DNA from: Lineus longissimus
Taxonomy: Eukaryota; Nemertea; Pilidiophora; Heteronemertea; Lineidae
Direction of reading: 5' to 3'
Assembly (NCBI RefSeq): GCF_910592395.1
Contig: NC_088314.1
Coordinates: 15,006,001-15,055,448 of the forward strand
Length of the DNA: 49,448 nt
Shown here: in pieces, positions 10,169 through 20,268 of the stretch
Layout of the letters: each line of letters opens with the position of its first letter
Position numbering within the stretch: position 1 is the stretch's first letter
The notes under the pieces: generated by a model
Database searches by the model: none
What the model was told of the DNA's origin: nothing
Seen by the model: the letters and a program-made list of their open reading frames with translations, nothing else
Program-made: the position numbers and the translations under genes

Positions 10169-10791
10169 ATGGGCCGTGAAAACCGCAAAAAATCTGTACA
10201 TGTTTTTGTAAGCGGTCGTCGCTCGCGCAAACTTGTCTTGCATGTTTTTGTGAAAGAGGACGTCGAAGAACGCGGTCGTATATCAAAACAGATGTTGGGT
10301 GGCGCTCGCGCAAACTTCCCTCACATGTTTTTGTGAAAGAGGACGTCGAAGAACGCGGTCGTATAAAAAAACAGACGTTGGGTGGCGCTCGAGACGGGTC
10401 ATCCTATTTAGCGTCCAGTGGCGTCCAACGCGAAATAATAAGGTGTATATGGTTAAAAATGTTTTCAAGCTCCTAAAACACTTGAAAACATTTTTAACCG
10501 TATACACCCTATTATTTCGCGTTGGACGCCACTGGTCGCCACTGGACGCTAAATAGGATGACCCGTCTCGAGCGCCACCCAACGTCTGTTTTTTTATATG
10601 ACCGCGTTCTTCGACGTCCTCTTTCACAAAAACATGTGAGGGAAGTTTGCGCGAGCGCCACCCAACGTCTGTTTTGATATACGACCGCGTTCTTCGACGT
10701 CCTCTTTCACAAAAACATGCAAGACAAGTTTGCGCGAGCGACGACCGCTTACAAAAACATGTACAGATTTTTTGCGGTTTTCACGGCCCAT
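10169..10791. mobile_element. 623-bp near-perfect foldback element (hAT-like 8-bp target duplication)
   Basis: The left arm 10169-10469 begins ATGGGCCGTGAAAACCGC. It is the reverse complement of the right arm 10481-10791, which ends GCGGTTTTCACGGCCCAT, around an 11-bp loop. Each arm holds two tandem copies of a CATGTTTTTGTGAAAGAGG...GTTGGGTGGCGCTCG unit. The right arm is 10 bp longer, apparently because TCGCCACTGG was duplicated near 10525-10545. Flanks ACTTATTT (10161-10168) and ACTTATTC (10792-10799) look like an 8-bp target duplication with one mismatch. The high arm identity implies recent activity or gene conversion. It carries no gene of its own. Confidence 0.85.
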
Positions 10792-10799
10792 ACTTATTC

Positions 10800-12469
10800 A
10801 CCCAGGACTTGAAGTGAATTTGCTAGGGGTTCACCACATCTTCCTTCCTCATCTAGTTCACGGATTATAAGTGATTTTTCATAAAAAATTATTAAGAAGT
10901 TGACAGGTATTTGACACTATATAGGCCCTTGTTTCTGATCAACAGAATGTCGTTGGGTAGAAAAAAGCTGTGTACACAGAACTTGACACTGACACTAAAA
11001 GACTGATCCCACTCGAGTGATTTTGTTGACCATACAATGGTTATTCACATTATTCCAGTAAAATCGCCTAATGATGTTGCTGCCTGTCCCAGTGGTCATG
11101 TCACTGTATGAAATGTATGTGAAGGGAGGACTTACAAATTAGATACCGTAGTCATGATTCACCAACACACTTGACAAGACCTGTAAGAAACCCAGTCAAT
11201 ATTTGAAGAGTATTGTTGCAAAATGCTTTACATCCATTCCATTCAATACAATATATACAGTACCGTAATATCTGTGAACGATAGTTGCTAAATAACCGCT
11301 GGTTTCGCCATCCTGACAATATCAGGCCATTTCACTCGATACATACTTACTCCCTCAATCGGAAACATGCGTAAGGAGAAGTCGTGTTGTAGGCCCTGTT
11401 TGCAAGAGGATGTGGTTTCGCCTGCTTGTGATGCGATAGCGCTCAATCGATCTTGAAACAATATGCTCAAGCAGGTCAAAATTGTCAAGGAGGGAATAAA
11501 TAAAAGGAATATGAACAGATGGGAATTTCAGTAAAATCTCTCAATTACCAAAGAAGCATTTCCATCATGTTATGTTATCTTGAATGAGCCTTACATTTTA
11601 GAGCCAACTAGGAAAGTTATAATGCACGGCATGAATAATGCAGGGTGCTGATGGCATCAATAGCATTTTGCAAGGACACTCTTCATGAAACTTCATGTAA
11701 CAGTACTATTATTAATGTAACAAATAAATTATATGTACGAGTCAGAAATTTATTCTTTTCTTCTTTTGTATGTTGCACGCTCACTCTGATCTTCGGATTC
11801 AAATACTTCTAATCTTTAAAATGTAAAAAGAATTGCTGTCTTCCGTCAATCCGTTGTGTTGAGAGGATAATAGTACATTGTACATGTTATTTAATGTGAC
11901 TGGCATCAAACAATTTATTTTTCCCTTTTGTTCACCTGACATCACCACTACAATGGCTGTCCTTCCCCCATGTCCTCGCTGGCGTGCTTGTAGTAACCTT
12001 GATGCAATATGCTATTGTCTGGAGTAATGTCTTGGCTGGTGTGCACAAGATTTGGCTGATCGGCACCGAATGGAGATGAAGACAGTGTTTGTGAAAATGG
12101 ATGGGGTGTCTGAAATGTAGCATTGGCGTACTATAATATCATGAAACCATTAAAATGGTCAGACCCATGTAAAATCAATGGTTAAAGGCCTACACCGTTC
12201 TTTAAAAATTTTGAATTTGTAATTGAAGTTAAAAGTGTCCAATTGCAAAAATACGTACTAAATATAAATTACAAAATTGCCGTTGTGTATGGACTGATAC
12301 ACAAATACTATGAATACCAAGTTCAAACAAATTTTTATTCACAATAACTGCACTACGGCAATGTGTATTAGTGGATTTCTATTTAACTGGAACACAAGTA
12401 ATTACGAACGACATACCCCTTTTAATAATACAGCTGTCATTCATGGACAAGACCATGATTCAAAAAGTA
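10800..12469. other. Intergenic, nothing recognised
   Basis: AT-rich unique-looking sequence without a convincing exon, RNA gene or structured repeat. Short frames here (for example at 11288 and 11932) show no recognisable similarity and lack matching splice sites. Confidence 0.4.
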
Positions 12470-12475
12470 CAAATG

Positions 12476-12661
12476 TGACCCGTCACAGCAAAACCAGGCG
12501 CTTGTCGCACAGAAGAAGAGCCTAAATGACACCAGAAGATAATGGAAGAAATTGATGTGCTCATATTTCACAAAAGGCAGACAATAGAGAAATGAACAGA
12601 CAGTCCGTCTCAACCTGCCAAGCTCGGAGCGACATGCGCCTGGTTTTGCTGTGATGGGTCA
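12476..12661. mobile_element. 186-bp MITE with 25-bp inverted ends
   Basis: The left end TGACCCGTCACAGCAAAACC with AGGCGC mirrors the right end GCGCCTGGTTTTGCTGTGATGGGTCA with one mismatch. TGTCGC/GCGACA extends the stem after a 1-bp offset. CAAATG occurs on both sides (12470-12475 and 12662-12667), a likely target duplication. Non-coding; superfamily unknown. Confidence 0.8.
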
Positions 12662-12667
12662 CAAATG

Positions 12668-14969
12668 AGCAACCAACCAGTTTTGACAGAGCATTTCAAA
12701 TGTGGTAGACCTTATCAACTGGGTTCCCTGCATTAACAAGTTCCTTGACAAGATGGGCCACATAGGCACTATATTCCCAGTTGGTGGGGTCGTGTTTCAA
12801 TTGTTGTTCAGTCAGTGGTCGGACACACAAAAATAGACGAGCGTGACTCCTAGCATTGTAGGATTTCTTTATTGCCTAGGGACCAGCTTGCCAACATATC
12901 TGAGAGAAATTGTCATGCCCGCATGGAGCTTGACCCAATATGGTGACATGCTATACCATCCGAAAGGCTAGCAGTTGGCTCCTATAGAATGACAGGAATG
13001 ATAACTGCGCAAATTAAAGCAGTAAAAAGAGATATAAAAACAGATGAGGTATGTCTTGGGTGTTCTCACTCGTCGATGAAGTCATTTGCGACAGCAACTG
13101 ATGTTGGACAGTTCCTAGTAGAAAAAGGTTGTTTGCATTGTCAACAAGGAGAGACAACAGGCATTGACCAACCATGCAGGAGATAGGCGAGATCATGTTA
13201 GCTTTTAAAATGCCAGATGCTATGGCAAAGTTTTGGTCCTTCGACTGATTGTGACACCCATTTTGTTAAATAAGGACATTCTGCTTGATCGAAGAAGTAC
13301 GTCCTACTTGATTATAGACAATGAAAGTGACCAACACATAATATTTGCATGATCATGTGTTGGGGTGTGTTGCTTGACCGATAAGCTGGTTGTGACTCCC
13401 TTGTCCTTATGGTTGTGACAATATAGATCTAGGTCTTGACAGTATGAGGTATGAAGCTGTCTCTGCTGATATCCCAGACGTTGTCCTGATATTGAATTCA
13501 ATGTTTGAACTTAACCACAAAATTTTCAAAAAATCCTATTAACAGAAGCAGGGAAGAACGACGTTTTGGCTTGTTTGGGACAAAAGGACAATCTGATGCT
13601 GGTTAAGTGAGACACCAACAGATGGCGCTGATTCGTTCTAAATTGAAGAAAAATGGCGACTTCCTTCTTGAAAAGGTATCAAATTTGTTCCGTATTTTTA
13701 TCAAATGAAACATTATCTAGTCATCTAAATCTCTAAATGAAATATAAGAAGCGATCGCTGAAGTATTATCGAACTATTTATGCCAAAAGTTACTGATTAT
13801 ATAAAGTAAATGAGTAAAAACTACCGGTTTTGAGGGCACTAAATTTGACATGTTCCGCTTGTACATTTGCACAACAATGCACTGTAAATGTACATGATTT
13901 GGTGTACAATGGCAAGGCGCAGCCAGCCATCCCAAGACCATGTCTAGTCATCCAAAAAATTGTGTAGCCTACCGTAGAAGTTGTATTCCGACATGTATAT
14001 ATTATAGTAATGCATGCATTTTCAAAGGTTAAATGGGCATTCTGACAGTTATGTGTGGATACTTTTGATGTGATGAATATCATTCATAGGCCCTATCATG
14101 ATCACCAGACCTGTCAGTTTGTCACCTGTCCTGAGTCTGATTAGTCTGAGATTCAAGAAGTGAGATCACTGAGATGAGCGAGGCCCAGCTGACTCTGCCA
14201 AACTGGCACTGACGGTCACTCAAACTCTGTGTAGTTATTTATCTCCAATATCACCACGTTGTCGGGAGGTTTAGCGTATTAATCAGCAACGATTCTGAAG
14301 AAGTTTTCAATCCCCGCCCGCCCATGGCCCAAAAACTTTCGAATCAACTGATGAAATCTGTGCCATTGATCAATCATTTAATGGGTTGCATGCCTAGTTA
14401 ATTGCAATCAAACTACAACATTTCCAATTGGGGAGTATCAATTTTAACCAAAATTCTATTGGAAAAATGTCATCACACAAACGGCGATGATATGCACGAC
14501 TTGACTATTCTAGTACATGCATAGTAGTATGTGCTGTTTACTGTCTTTATCGTCTAGGTCTGGTCAAGGTTGTAACATAAAGCAAACAAACATTGCCGTG
14601 TTAGTATTTGTTTTACTGTGGAAAAATATCTTCCCGTGTAAAAAGGGTGGGGAGGCTGGAAGCGAATTTAACACAATAACAGCATATGTTAAGGTCCAGG
14701 TCATCTCACATAGACTATGAATAAGTCAGGTTTGACACCAACTTGAATGGATTTACTAAGTAGGCGCAAATAGCTTACCGTGTCGGTGTTATCGTGTGTG
14801 TGAATAGTGGAGCCAATTCTTACCCATGCCATAACATTAACAATTTCAAAGAAAGCCTTGCCCCTTCACAAAGTGAAAGTTCCTACTGACTGCACTCAAC
14901 TTGATCACTTTTTCGCATGGCATGCCTTATGACTATTATGTCTATTTGGAAATGTTTGGAAATTTCCAA
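12668..14969. other. Intergenic; possible promoter-like ATGGCG site
   Basis: No exon is confidently seen. At ~13650 the string GAAAAATGGCGACTTCC fits a YY1-type promoter motif, with CAGATGGCGCTG 30 bp upstream. The ATG opens MATSFLKR followed by AAG|GTATCA, so a first exon is possible. No continuation could be linked to it. Confidence 0.25.
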
Positions 14970-14979
14970 TGAAAGATAA
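14970..14979. repeat. Target-site duplication TGAAAGATAA (left)
   Basis: The identical 10 bp occur at 15366-15375, immediately beyond the inverted ends of the foldback element. Perfect identity implies a recent insertion. Confidence 0.8.
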
Positions 14980-15365
14980 GGGTGTCTACAAAACCAAGAC
15001 CCAAGACCCAAGACCCAAGACCTACAAAACAAAGACCCAAGACCCAAGATGTTGATGGGTCTTGGTTTTGTAGGTCTTGGTTTTGTAGGTGGGGGGTCTT
15101 GGTTTTGTAGGTCTTGGGTCTTGGGTCTTGGTTTTGTAGACACCCACACGGGTGTCTACAAAACCAAGACCTACAAAACCAAGACCCAAGACCCAAGACC
15201 TACAAAACCAAGACCCATCTTCAACATCTTGGGTCTTGGGTCTTGGTTTTGTAGACACCCACACCCAAGACCCAAGACCTACAAAACCAAGACCCATCAA
15301 CATCTTGGGTCTTGGTTTTGTAGGTCTTGGGTCTTGGGTCTTGGGTCTTGGTTTTGTAGACACCC
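14980..15365. mobile_element. Self-complementary minisatellite foldback (MULE-like target duplication)
   Basis: Both ends are GGGTGTCTACAAAACCAAGA and its complement. The interior is a minisatellite of ACCAAGACCCAAGACC and CTACAAA words in alternating orientation. It divides into two inverted-ended units, 14980-15145 and 15150-15365, separated by ACAC. The pair is bounded by a perfect 10-bp duplication TGAAAGATAA, a length known for Mutator-like elements (also other groups). Long frames on both strands here (KTKTQDPRP-type repeats) are a by-product of the repeat. Confidence 0.85.
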
Positions 15366-15437
15366 TGAAAGATAATGCCAATTGAGTTTGACTTGCGTTT
15401 GGGTCAAATGCAGTGCAAGAACTTTTGTGCAGGACTC

Positions 15438-15590
15438 TACTATAGATTCATGCACTTGATTGGGAACAACGTTTACATGACGTTGTGTTGGCCGTCGTCA
15501 CGTCACCATACATTTTACATTACTGTAACGTGACGAGACGCGACGTTTTCGTAAACATTGGTCCCAATCAAGTGCATGGATCTATAGTAC
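15438..15590 (+). mobile_element. ~150-bp MITE, copy 1
   Basis: The inverted ends are CTATAGATTCATGCACTTGA...TGGGA and TCCCAATCAAGTGCATGGAT...CTATAG, with further internal complementarity (ACGTGACG..CGTCACGT). The same element occurs inverted at 18247-18386. The two copies bracket the tandem array at 15629-18112. Confidence 0.75.
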
Positions 15591-15628
15591 TAGGACTAGG
15601 AGACAGAAACAGTTTGTTTAGGATTTTT

Positions 15629-18112
15629 GGCTCACCGTAGGGGAGTCTTTACAATACCGCAGTGTCCGTCGTCCGTCGTCGTCTGTCGTCGTCCGTCGTC
15701 GTCGTCGTATCCTGTTTCAAAAACAGTGGCACGTTTCTTAACCGCTAAGCCTATGAACTTGTAACTTTGAACACAGGACTCCCTTGGTCAGATGACCTGT
15801 GACACTAAATTTCGGTCCGATCTGATTCTTAATTTGGCCACCAGGGGGCCGAATGTAGATATCTAAAAAGTGTGATATCTCGCTTATTAATGACTTGTTT
15901 GGAATAAAATTTTTGTGGTAGGTACTCATAGCAAGGATACATCATATATCATACGGGTTTTTAATTTGACCTACTTTTCAAGGTCACAGAGGTCAAATGG
16001 CGTAAATTGGCTGTTTCAGTGTAACTATGGCACGTTTTTCAACCTCCACAGCTATGAACTTGAAACTTAATACATATAACCCCCTATACCAGATAACCTC
16101 TGGTGCTGAATTTCAGTCTGATCTGATTCTCAACTTGGCCACCAGGGGGCCGAATGTGGATACCTAAAAAGTGTGATAATTCGCTTATCAATAACTTGTT
16201 TTCAATAAAACTTTCGTGGTGGGTACTCATAGCAAGGATACATCATATATCGTACAATTTTTTAATTTGACCTACTTTTCAAGGTTGCAGAGGTCAAATG
16301 GCATAAATTGGCTGTTTCAGCGTAACTATGGCACGTTTCTCAACCGCCACAGCTATGAACTTGAAACTTGGTACATATAACCCCCTATATCAGATAACCT
16401 CCTGTGCTGAATATCGGTCCGATCTGATTCTCAATTTGGCCACCAGGGGGTCGAATGTGGATATCTAAAAAGTGTGATATCTCGCTTATTGATGACTTGT
16501 TTTCGATAAAACTTTTGTGGTAGGTACTCATAGCAAGGATACATCATATATCATATGGGTTTATAATTTGACCTACTTGTCGAGGTCACAGAGGTCACAA
16601 CGCAGACACAGATATGGCCGAAATTGCATGTTTTGTGTTTTTCGTGTTGTGGCAATCCAAAGGTCGTGAGTTCAAACCCCGGTCAGGGACGGCCAAAAAT
16701 ATTTTTTTATTTTATTATTTTTTATCTTTTCCCTTTTGTCTTTTCTGACTTGTATCTTACATTTTCTTGATTTTTGGCTCACTGTAGGGGAGTCTTATGT
16801 AATACCGCAGTGTCCGTCGTCCGTCGTCGTCGTCCGTCGTCGTATCCTATTTAAAAAACAGTGGCACGTTTCTTAACCGCTAGGGCTATGAACTTAAAAC
16901 TTTGTACACAGCACCCCCTAGGTCAGGTGACCTCTGACACTGAATTTCGGTCCGATCTGATTCTCAACTTGGCCACCAGGGGGCCAAATTCATAGCAAAT
17001 ATACATCTTATATCATACGGGTTTTTAATTTGACCTACTTTTCAAGTTCACAGAGGTCATATGGCGTAAATTGGCCGTTAGAGTGTAAACTATGGCACGT
17101 TTCTTAACCACTAAAGCTATGAACTTGAAACTTGGTACATATAACCCCCTATATCACATAGCCTCTGGTGCTGAATTTCAGTTTGATCTGATTCTCAACT
17201 TTGCCACCAGGGGGCCAAAAGTGGATATCTAAAGTGTGATATCTCACTTATAAGTGACTTGTTTTCGATAAAATTTTTATGGTAGGTACTCTTAGGAAGA
17301 ATACATCACATGTCTTACGGGTTTTCAATTTGACCTACTTTTCAAGGTCACAGAGGTCATATGGCGTAAATTGGCCGTTGGAGTGTAAACTATGGCACGT
17401 TTCTTAACCAGTAAAGCTATGAACTTGAAACTTGGTGCATATAACCCCCTACATCAGATAACCTTTGATGCCGAATTTTGGCCTGATCTGATTCTTTATT
17501 CGGCCACCAGGGGGCCATAATGGAAAAAGGAAGAAGTGCAATATCTTGCTTATTTGAGTGAATTGTTTTCGATAAAATTTTTATGGCAGGGACTTCTAGC
17601 AAGGATACACCACATGTCCTACGATTTTTGGATTTGACCTCCTTTTCTAGGTCACAGAGGTCAAATGGCGTAAATTGGCCATTAGAGTGTAACTATGGCA
17701 CGTTTCTTAACTGCTGAAGCTATGAACTTGAAAGTTGGTACATGTAACCCCCTACATCAGATAATCTCTGACACCGAATTTTGGCCTCATCTGATTCTTG
17801 ATTTGGCCACCAGGGGGTCAAAACTGAAAAAGTAGGACGTGCAATATCTTGCTTATTAATGACTTTTTTTCGATGAATTTTTTTATTGCAGGGACTCTTA
17901 GCAATCACACGATATTGATCTTGTTGATGTCATAGACAATTATTGGTTGGATCATAAACTTATATATAATGCCCTGTCTTATTACTTGACATCAATACAC
18001 ATCTAAAAAAAGTCTTCATGCCTGATTGTGTTCACCATATTCACCTCTAAACTAAGCATGATCCTGCCTACTAAAAGATGTACGGTGAGCACAATGGCCC
18101 CTGGCCGTTTCA
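15629..18112 (+). repeat. GCTCACC-family tandem array of ~300-bp modules
   Basis: A head TTTTTGGCTCACCGTAGGGG with a (GTCCGTCGTC)n tract is followed by about seven modules. CCACCAGGGGGC-type motifs start at 15838, 16140, 16440 (last base T), 16973, 17204, 17504 and 17807 (last base T). Each module reads GGCACGTTTCTTAACCGC, AACTTGAAACTTGGTACA, TTCGGTCCGATCTGATTC, the motif, ATATCTCGCTTATT, then TTTGACCTACTTTTCAAGGT with CACAGAGGTCAAATGGC. A second head at 16772 marks a nested or joined copy. The tail GGTGAGCACAATGGCCCCTGG ends near 18112. No protein is encoded. Confidence 0.8.
16590..16765 (+). mobile_element. tRNA-derived SINE fragment
   Basis: GGTCGTGAGTTCAAACCCCG is a good B-box (GGTTCRANNCC-like), preceded by GTGTTGTGGCAATCC and followed by an AT-rich tail. 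It interrupts the modular array between the third and fourth modules. The A-box half is not clear, so it is probably truncated. Confidence 0.45.
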
Positions 18113-18246
18113 TTTCCAATACATAATCGGGTTCACTGGGAGGCACTGTTTTCACCTGTTTGTGGTAAGATAGAAGGAGCATAAACATGCGATTCCAAAT
18201 TCGATGCTTTCCCTGTGTACGCCCTATCATTTCGCGTAAATGAGCA

Positions 18247-18386
18247 TCTATAGATCCATGCACTTGTTTACGAAGACGTCGCGTCATGTCACGTTACAGT
18301 AATGTAAAAATGCATGGTGACAAGATGACGGCCAACACTACGTTGTGTTGACGTTGTTCCTAATCAAGTGCATGGATCTGTAGTAC
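18247..18386 (-). mobile_element. ~140-bp MITE, copy 2 (inverted)
   Basis: CTATAGATCCATGCACTTG at the left and CAAGTGCATGGATCTGTAG at the right match the copy at 15438-15590 in reverse orientation. About 13 bp is missing after the left CACTTG. Internal text (GACGTCGCGTCATGTCACGT...TACAGTAATGTAAAA) aligns throughout. Confidence 0.75.
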
Positions 18387-18855
18387 CGGTATAGGGTTTT
18401 TGTAACATAAGGCCCCTGTAGGCTGTACATTTTGTGTAACCTTCAACCAGACAAGAAAGGATGCAAGTTACTTTGTACTCACTTGTCAGAAGGTACAGTA
18501 CATGTTTCAGAATGATCACAATTTCAGGCACTTCCAACCCCTCTGTTTTCATGCATGAAGTACATCAGTTATTTTCCAAGCTACAAAAGAAAGTTGAACC
18601 TTTCCTCACTAATGTTCAGGTTTTTTTTATCTTTCAAGACCACAGCAATACCCAATATCAATAATATTGATACTAGGGTATCTATCTTATCTCTGTTATT
18701 CTGTTTTAAAAATGTCTTCTGACATTCATCATAGATGACCTTTTGTCCAAAATAAGTTGAATGATCTACATAGATGGGTCTCCCCTTGAATTGCTGCATG
18801 CGGGGATTATTTATGATTACTGTGCCATCACTGAACATTAATCGTCTCTTTTCAG
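18387..18855. other. Upstream flank of the receptor gene, nothing firm
   Basis: Unique-looking sequence that ends in an acceptor TCGTCTCTTTTCAG at 18855. That implies a non-coding first exon further upstream, which I could not place. An 85-codon minus-strand frame at 18581-18838 has no recognisable similarity. Confidence 0.35.
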
Positions 18856-18861
18856 AGTTAG

Positions 18862-18885
18862 ATGATGGCTGCGACTACAGATTAG
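18862..18885 (+). promoter_or_regulatory. Short upstream ORF in the receptor 5' UTR
   Basis: Within the inferred exon (18856-19039), ATGATGGCTGCGACTACAGA..TAG forms a seven-residue upstream ORF that ends 24 nt before the main ATG at 18910. If the exon start is right, it could reduce translation of the receptor. Confidence 0.35.
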
Positions 18886-18909
18886 ATATCCGTTAGTTCT
18901 TGCTCGAGC

Positions 18910-19039
18910 ATGGTGCTTAGTAGGAGATCGCCTGGGAAGATGGTCTCCTGGATTCCAGTTTCTCACGTATTACTTGTGGCTGTACTTTTGCTGACCGGCA
19001 TGGCTAGTCCGGTGGCCTCAGTAGCCAAAGAGAGTAAAG
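18910..19039 (+). CDS. Receptor exon 1: signal peptide
   Basis: ATG at 18910 (MVLSRRSPGK) or 18940 (MVSWIPVS) starts a signal peptide with the core HVLLVAVLLLTGMASPVASV. The exon ends AAAG|GTGAGT in phase 1. The second ATG gives a more typical signal peptide length; both are in frame. The exon probably starts at 18856 after an acceptor, so the leader includes 54 nt of UTR. Confidence 0.75.
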
Positions 19040-20097
19040 GTGAGTTGAGAATGAGATGGTCATTGATTGTCTGGATAACTGAAAGCATACTCTGGTGTTT
19101 GTCTGAGGTCTGTTACACCCTGCTGTCAGGGCAGGTTTACATATGACTCACGTTGTCAGGCAGGCACTGAAAATCAGCCGTATTTGGGAGGCTGTCTGAG
19201 GCACTATCCAATGATCACATCGAAGCACGAGAATCCTGGTGCCACTCTTCAAGTAATGCATGCATAGTTTATGCGTTCTTGCTCTTCAGTGATGGAGGTG
19301 TGCTCATTCAGAGTCAGATGCTGGGAAATCACATCAAAGCTGCTGGCTTCTAAATTTCTATTCTACCTAGATGGCAAATTTTTCCAAGAATGTTGTTCTG
19401 GGATTGTCTTCGGGCTTTGGTGCTCATTTACCAACCTTCAGTCTGCAGCACTCCAACACAAAATAAACTCATCCAGAATGTTCACTGCACTTTTTCAGTG
19501 TGAAAAAGATGTCATTGTGAATTTGACATCGCTGAAACTCAAATTTGCCCTACTAGCCCGGGGCTTGCCTTATTATAGTATAAAGGTATAAGAGTAAGAC
19601 TTGCACAACATCGCACACAAAAGCTACAGACAGCTTGAATTGGCCTGAAACATCCAATCAATAGAGATTCCCGATGAGCCCCTAATTCATATGAACAATC
19701 GGGTCAGCTATGTTAAACTGTAAAACACTGCCAACTGTACCTAGTACTACCGGTAGCATGATCTATTTTGGATTACAAATAGATCTAGAGCTGGTCATGC
19801 TGCCAAGTAAAGCTATGTACTGTCGGGCTACCTTAACTGTTAACAACCGTTTTATGCTTCTCTGCTGGCCGAAGATTAACTAGTCCGCAATTTTTTACCC
19901 CTCATTTTAGCTCACCTCTGGGGAGCTTATACGATACCATGGCGTACGTCGTCGTCAGTTAGCGGAGCACATATTGTCACCGCTAGGGCTAGATGGCTAA
20001 AACTTGGTGTGAAGGTAGCGTTGGGTATGGTATTTTTAGCTCAGCTGACTAAGTCAGCCGAGCTTGTCAAATAAGTTGTTCAGTGGCGTCCGTCTGT

Positions 20098-20131
<34 letters not shown>

Positions 20132-20206
20132 GTTAAACCCATGGTGCACATTTTTAGCTCACCTCTTAGCAGAGGTGAGCTTATCCCATACCGTGGCGTC
20201 CGTCGT

Positions 20207-20268
<62 letters not shown>

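Noticed and set aside
10283-10627. Mirror-image frames on both strands (85 and 114 codons)
   Set aside because: They are the two arms of the 623-bp palindrome.
14980-15365. CRISPR-like array
   Set aside because: Repeats are adjacent and alternate in orientation without unique spacers, and the genome is eukaryotic.
14883-15385. Overlapping frames with KTKTQDPRP or GLGSWFCRSW repeats on both strands
   Set aside because: They are a by-product of the self-complementary minisatellite in the foldback element.
18581-18838. 85-codon minus-strand frame
   Set aside because: No recognisable domain, no splice context, and it lies in the flank of the receptor gene.
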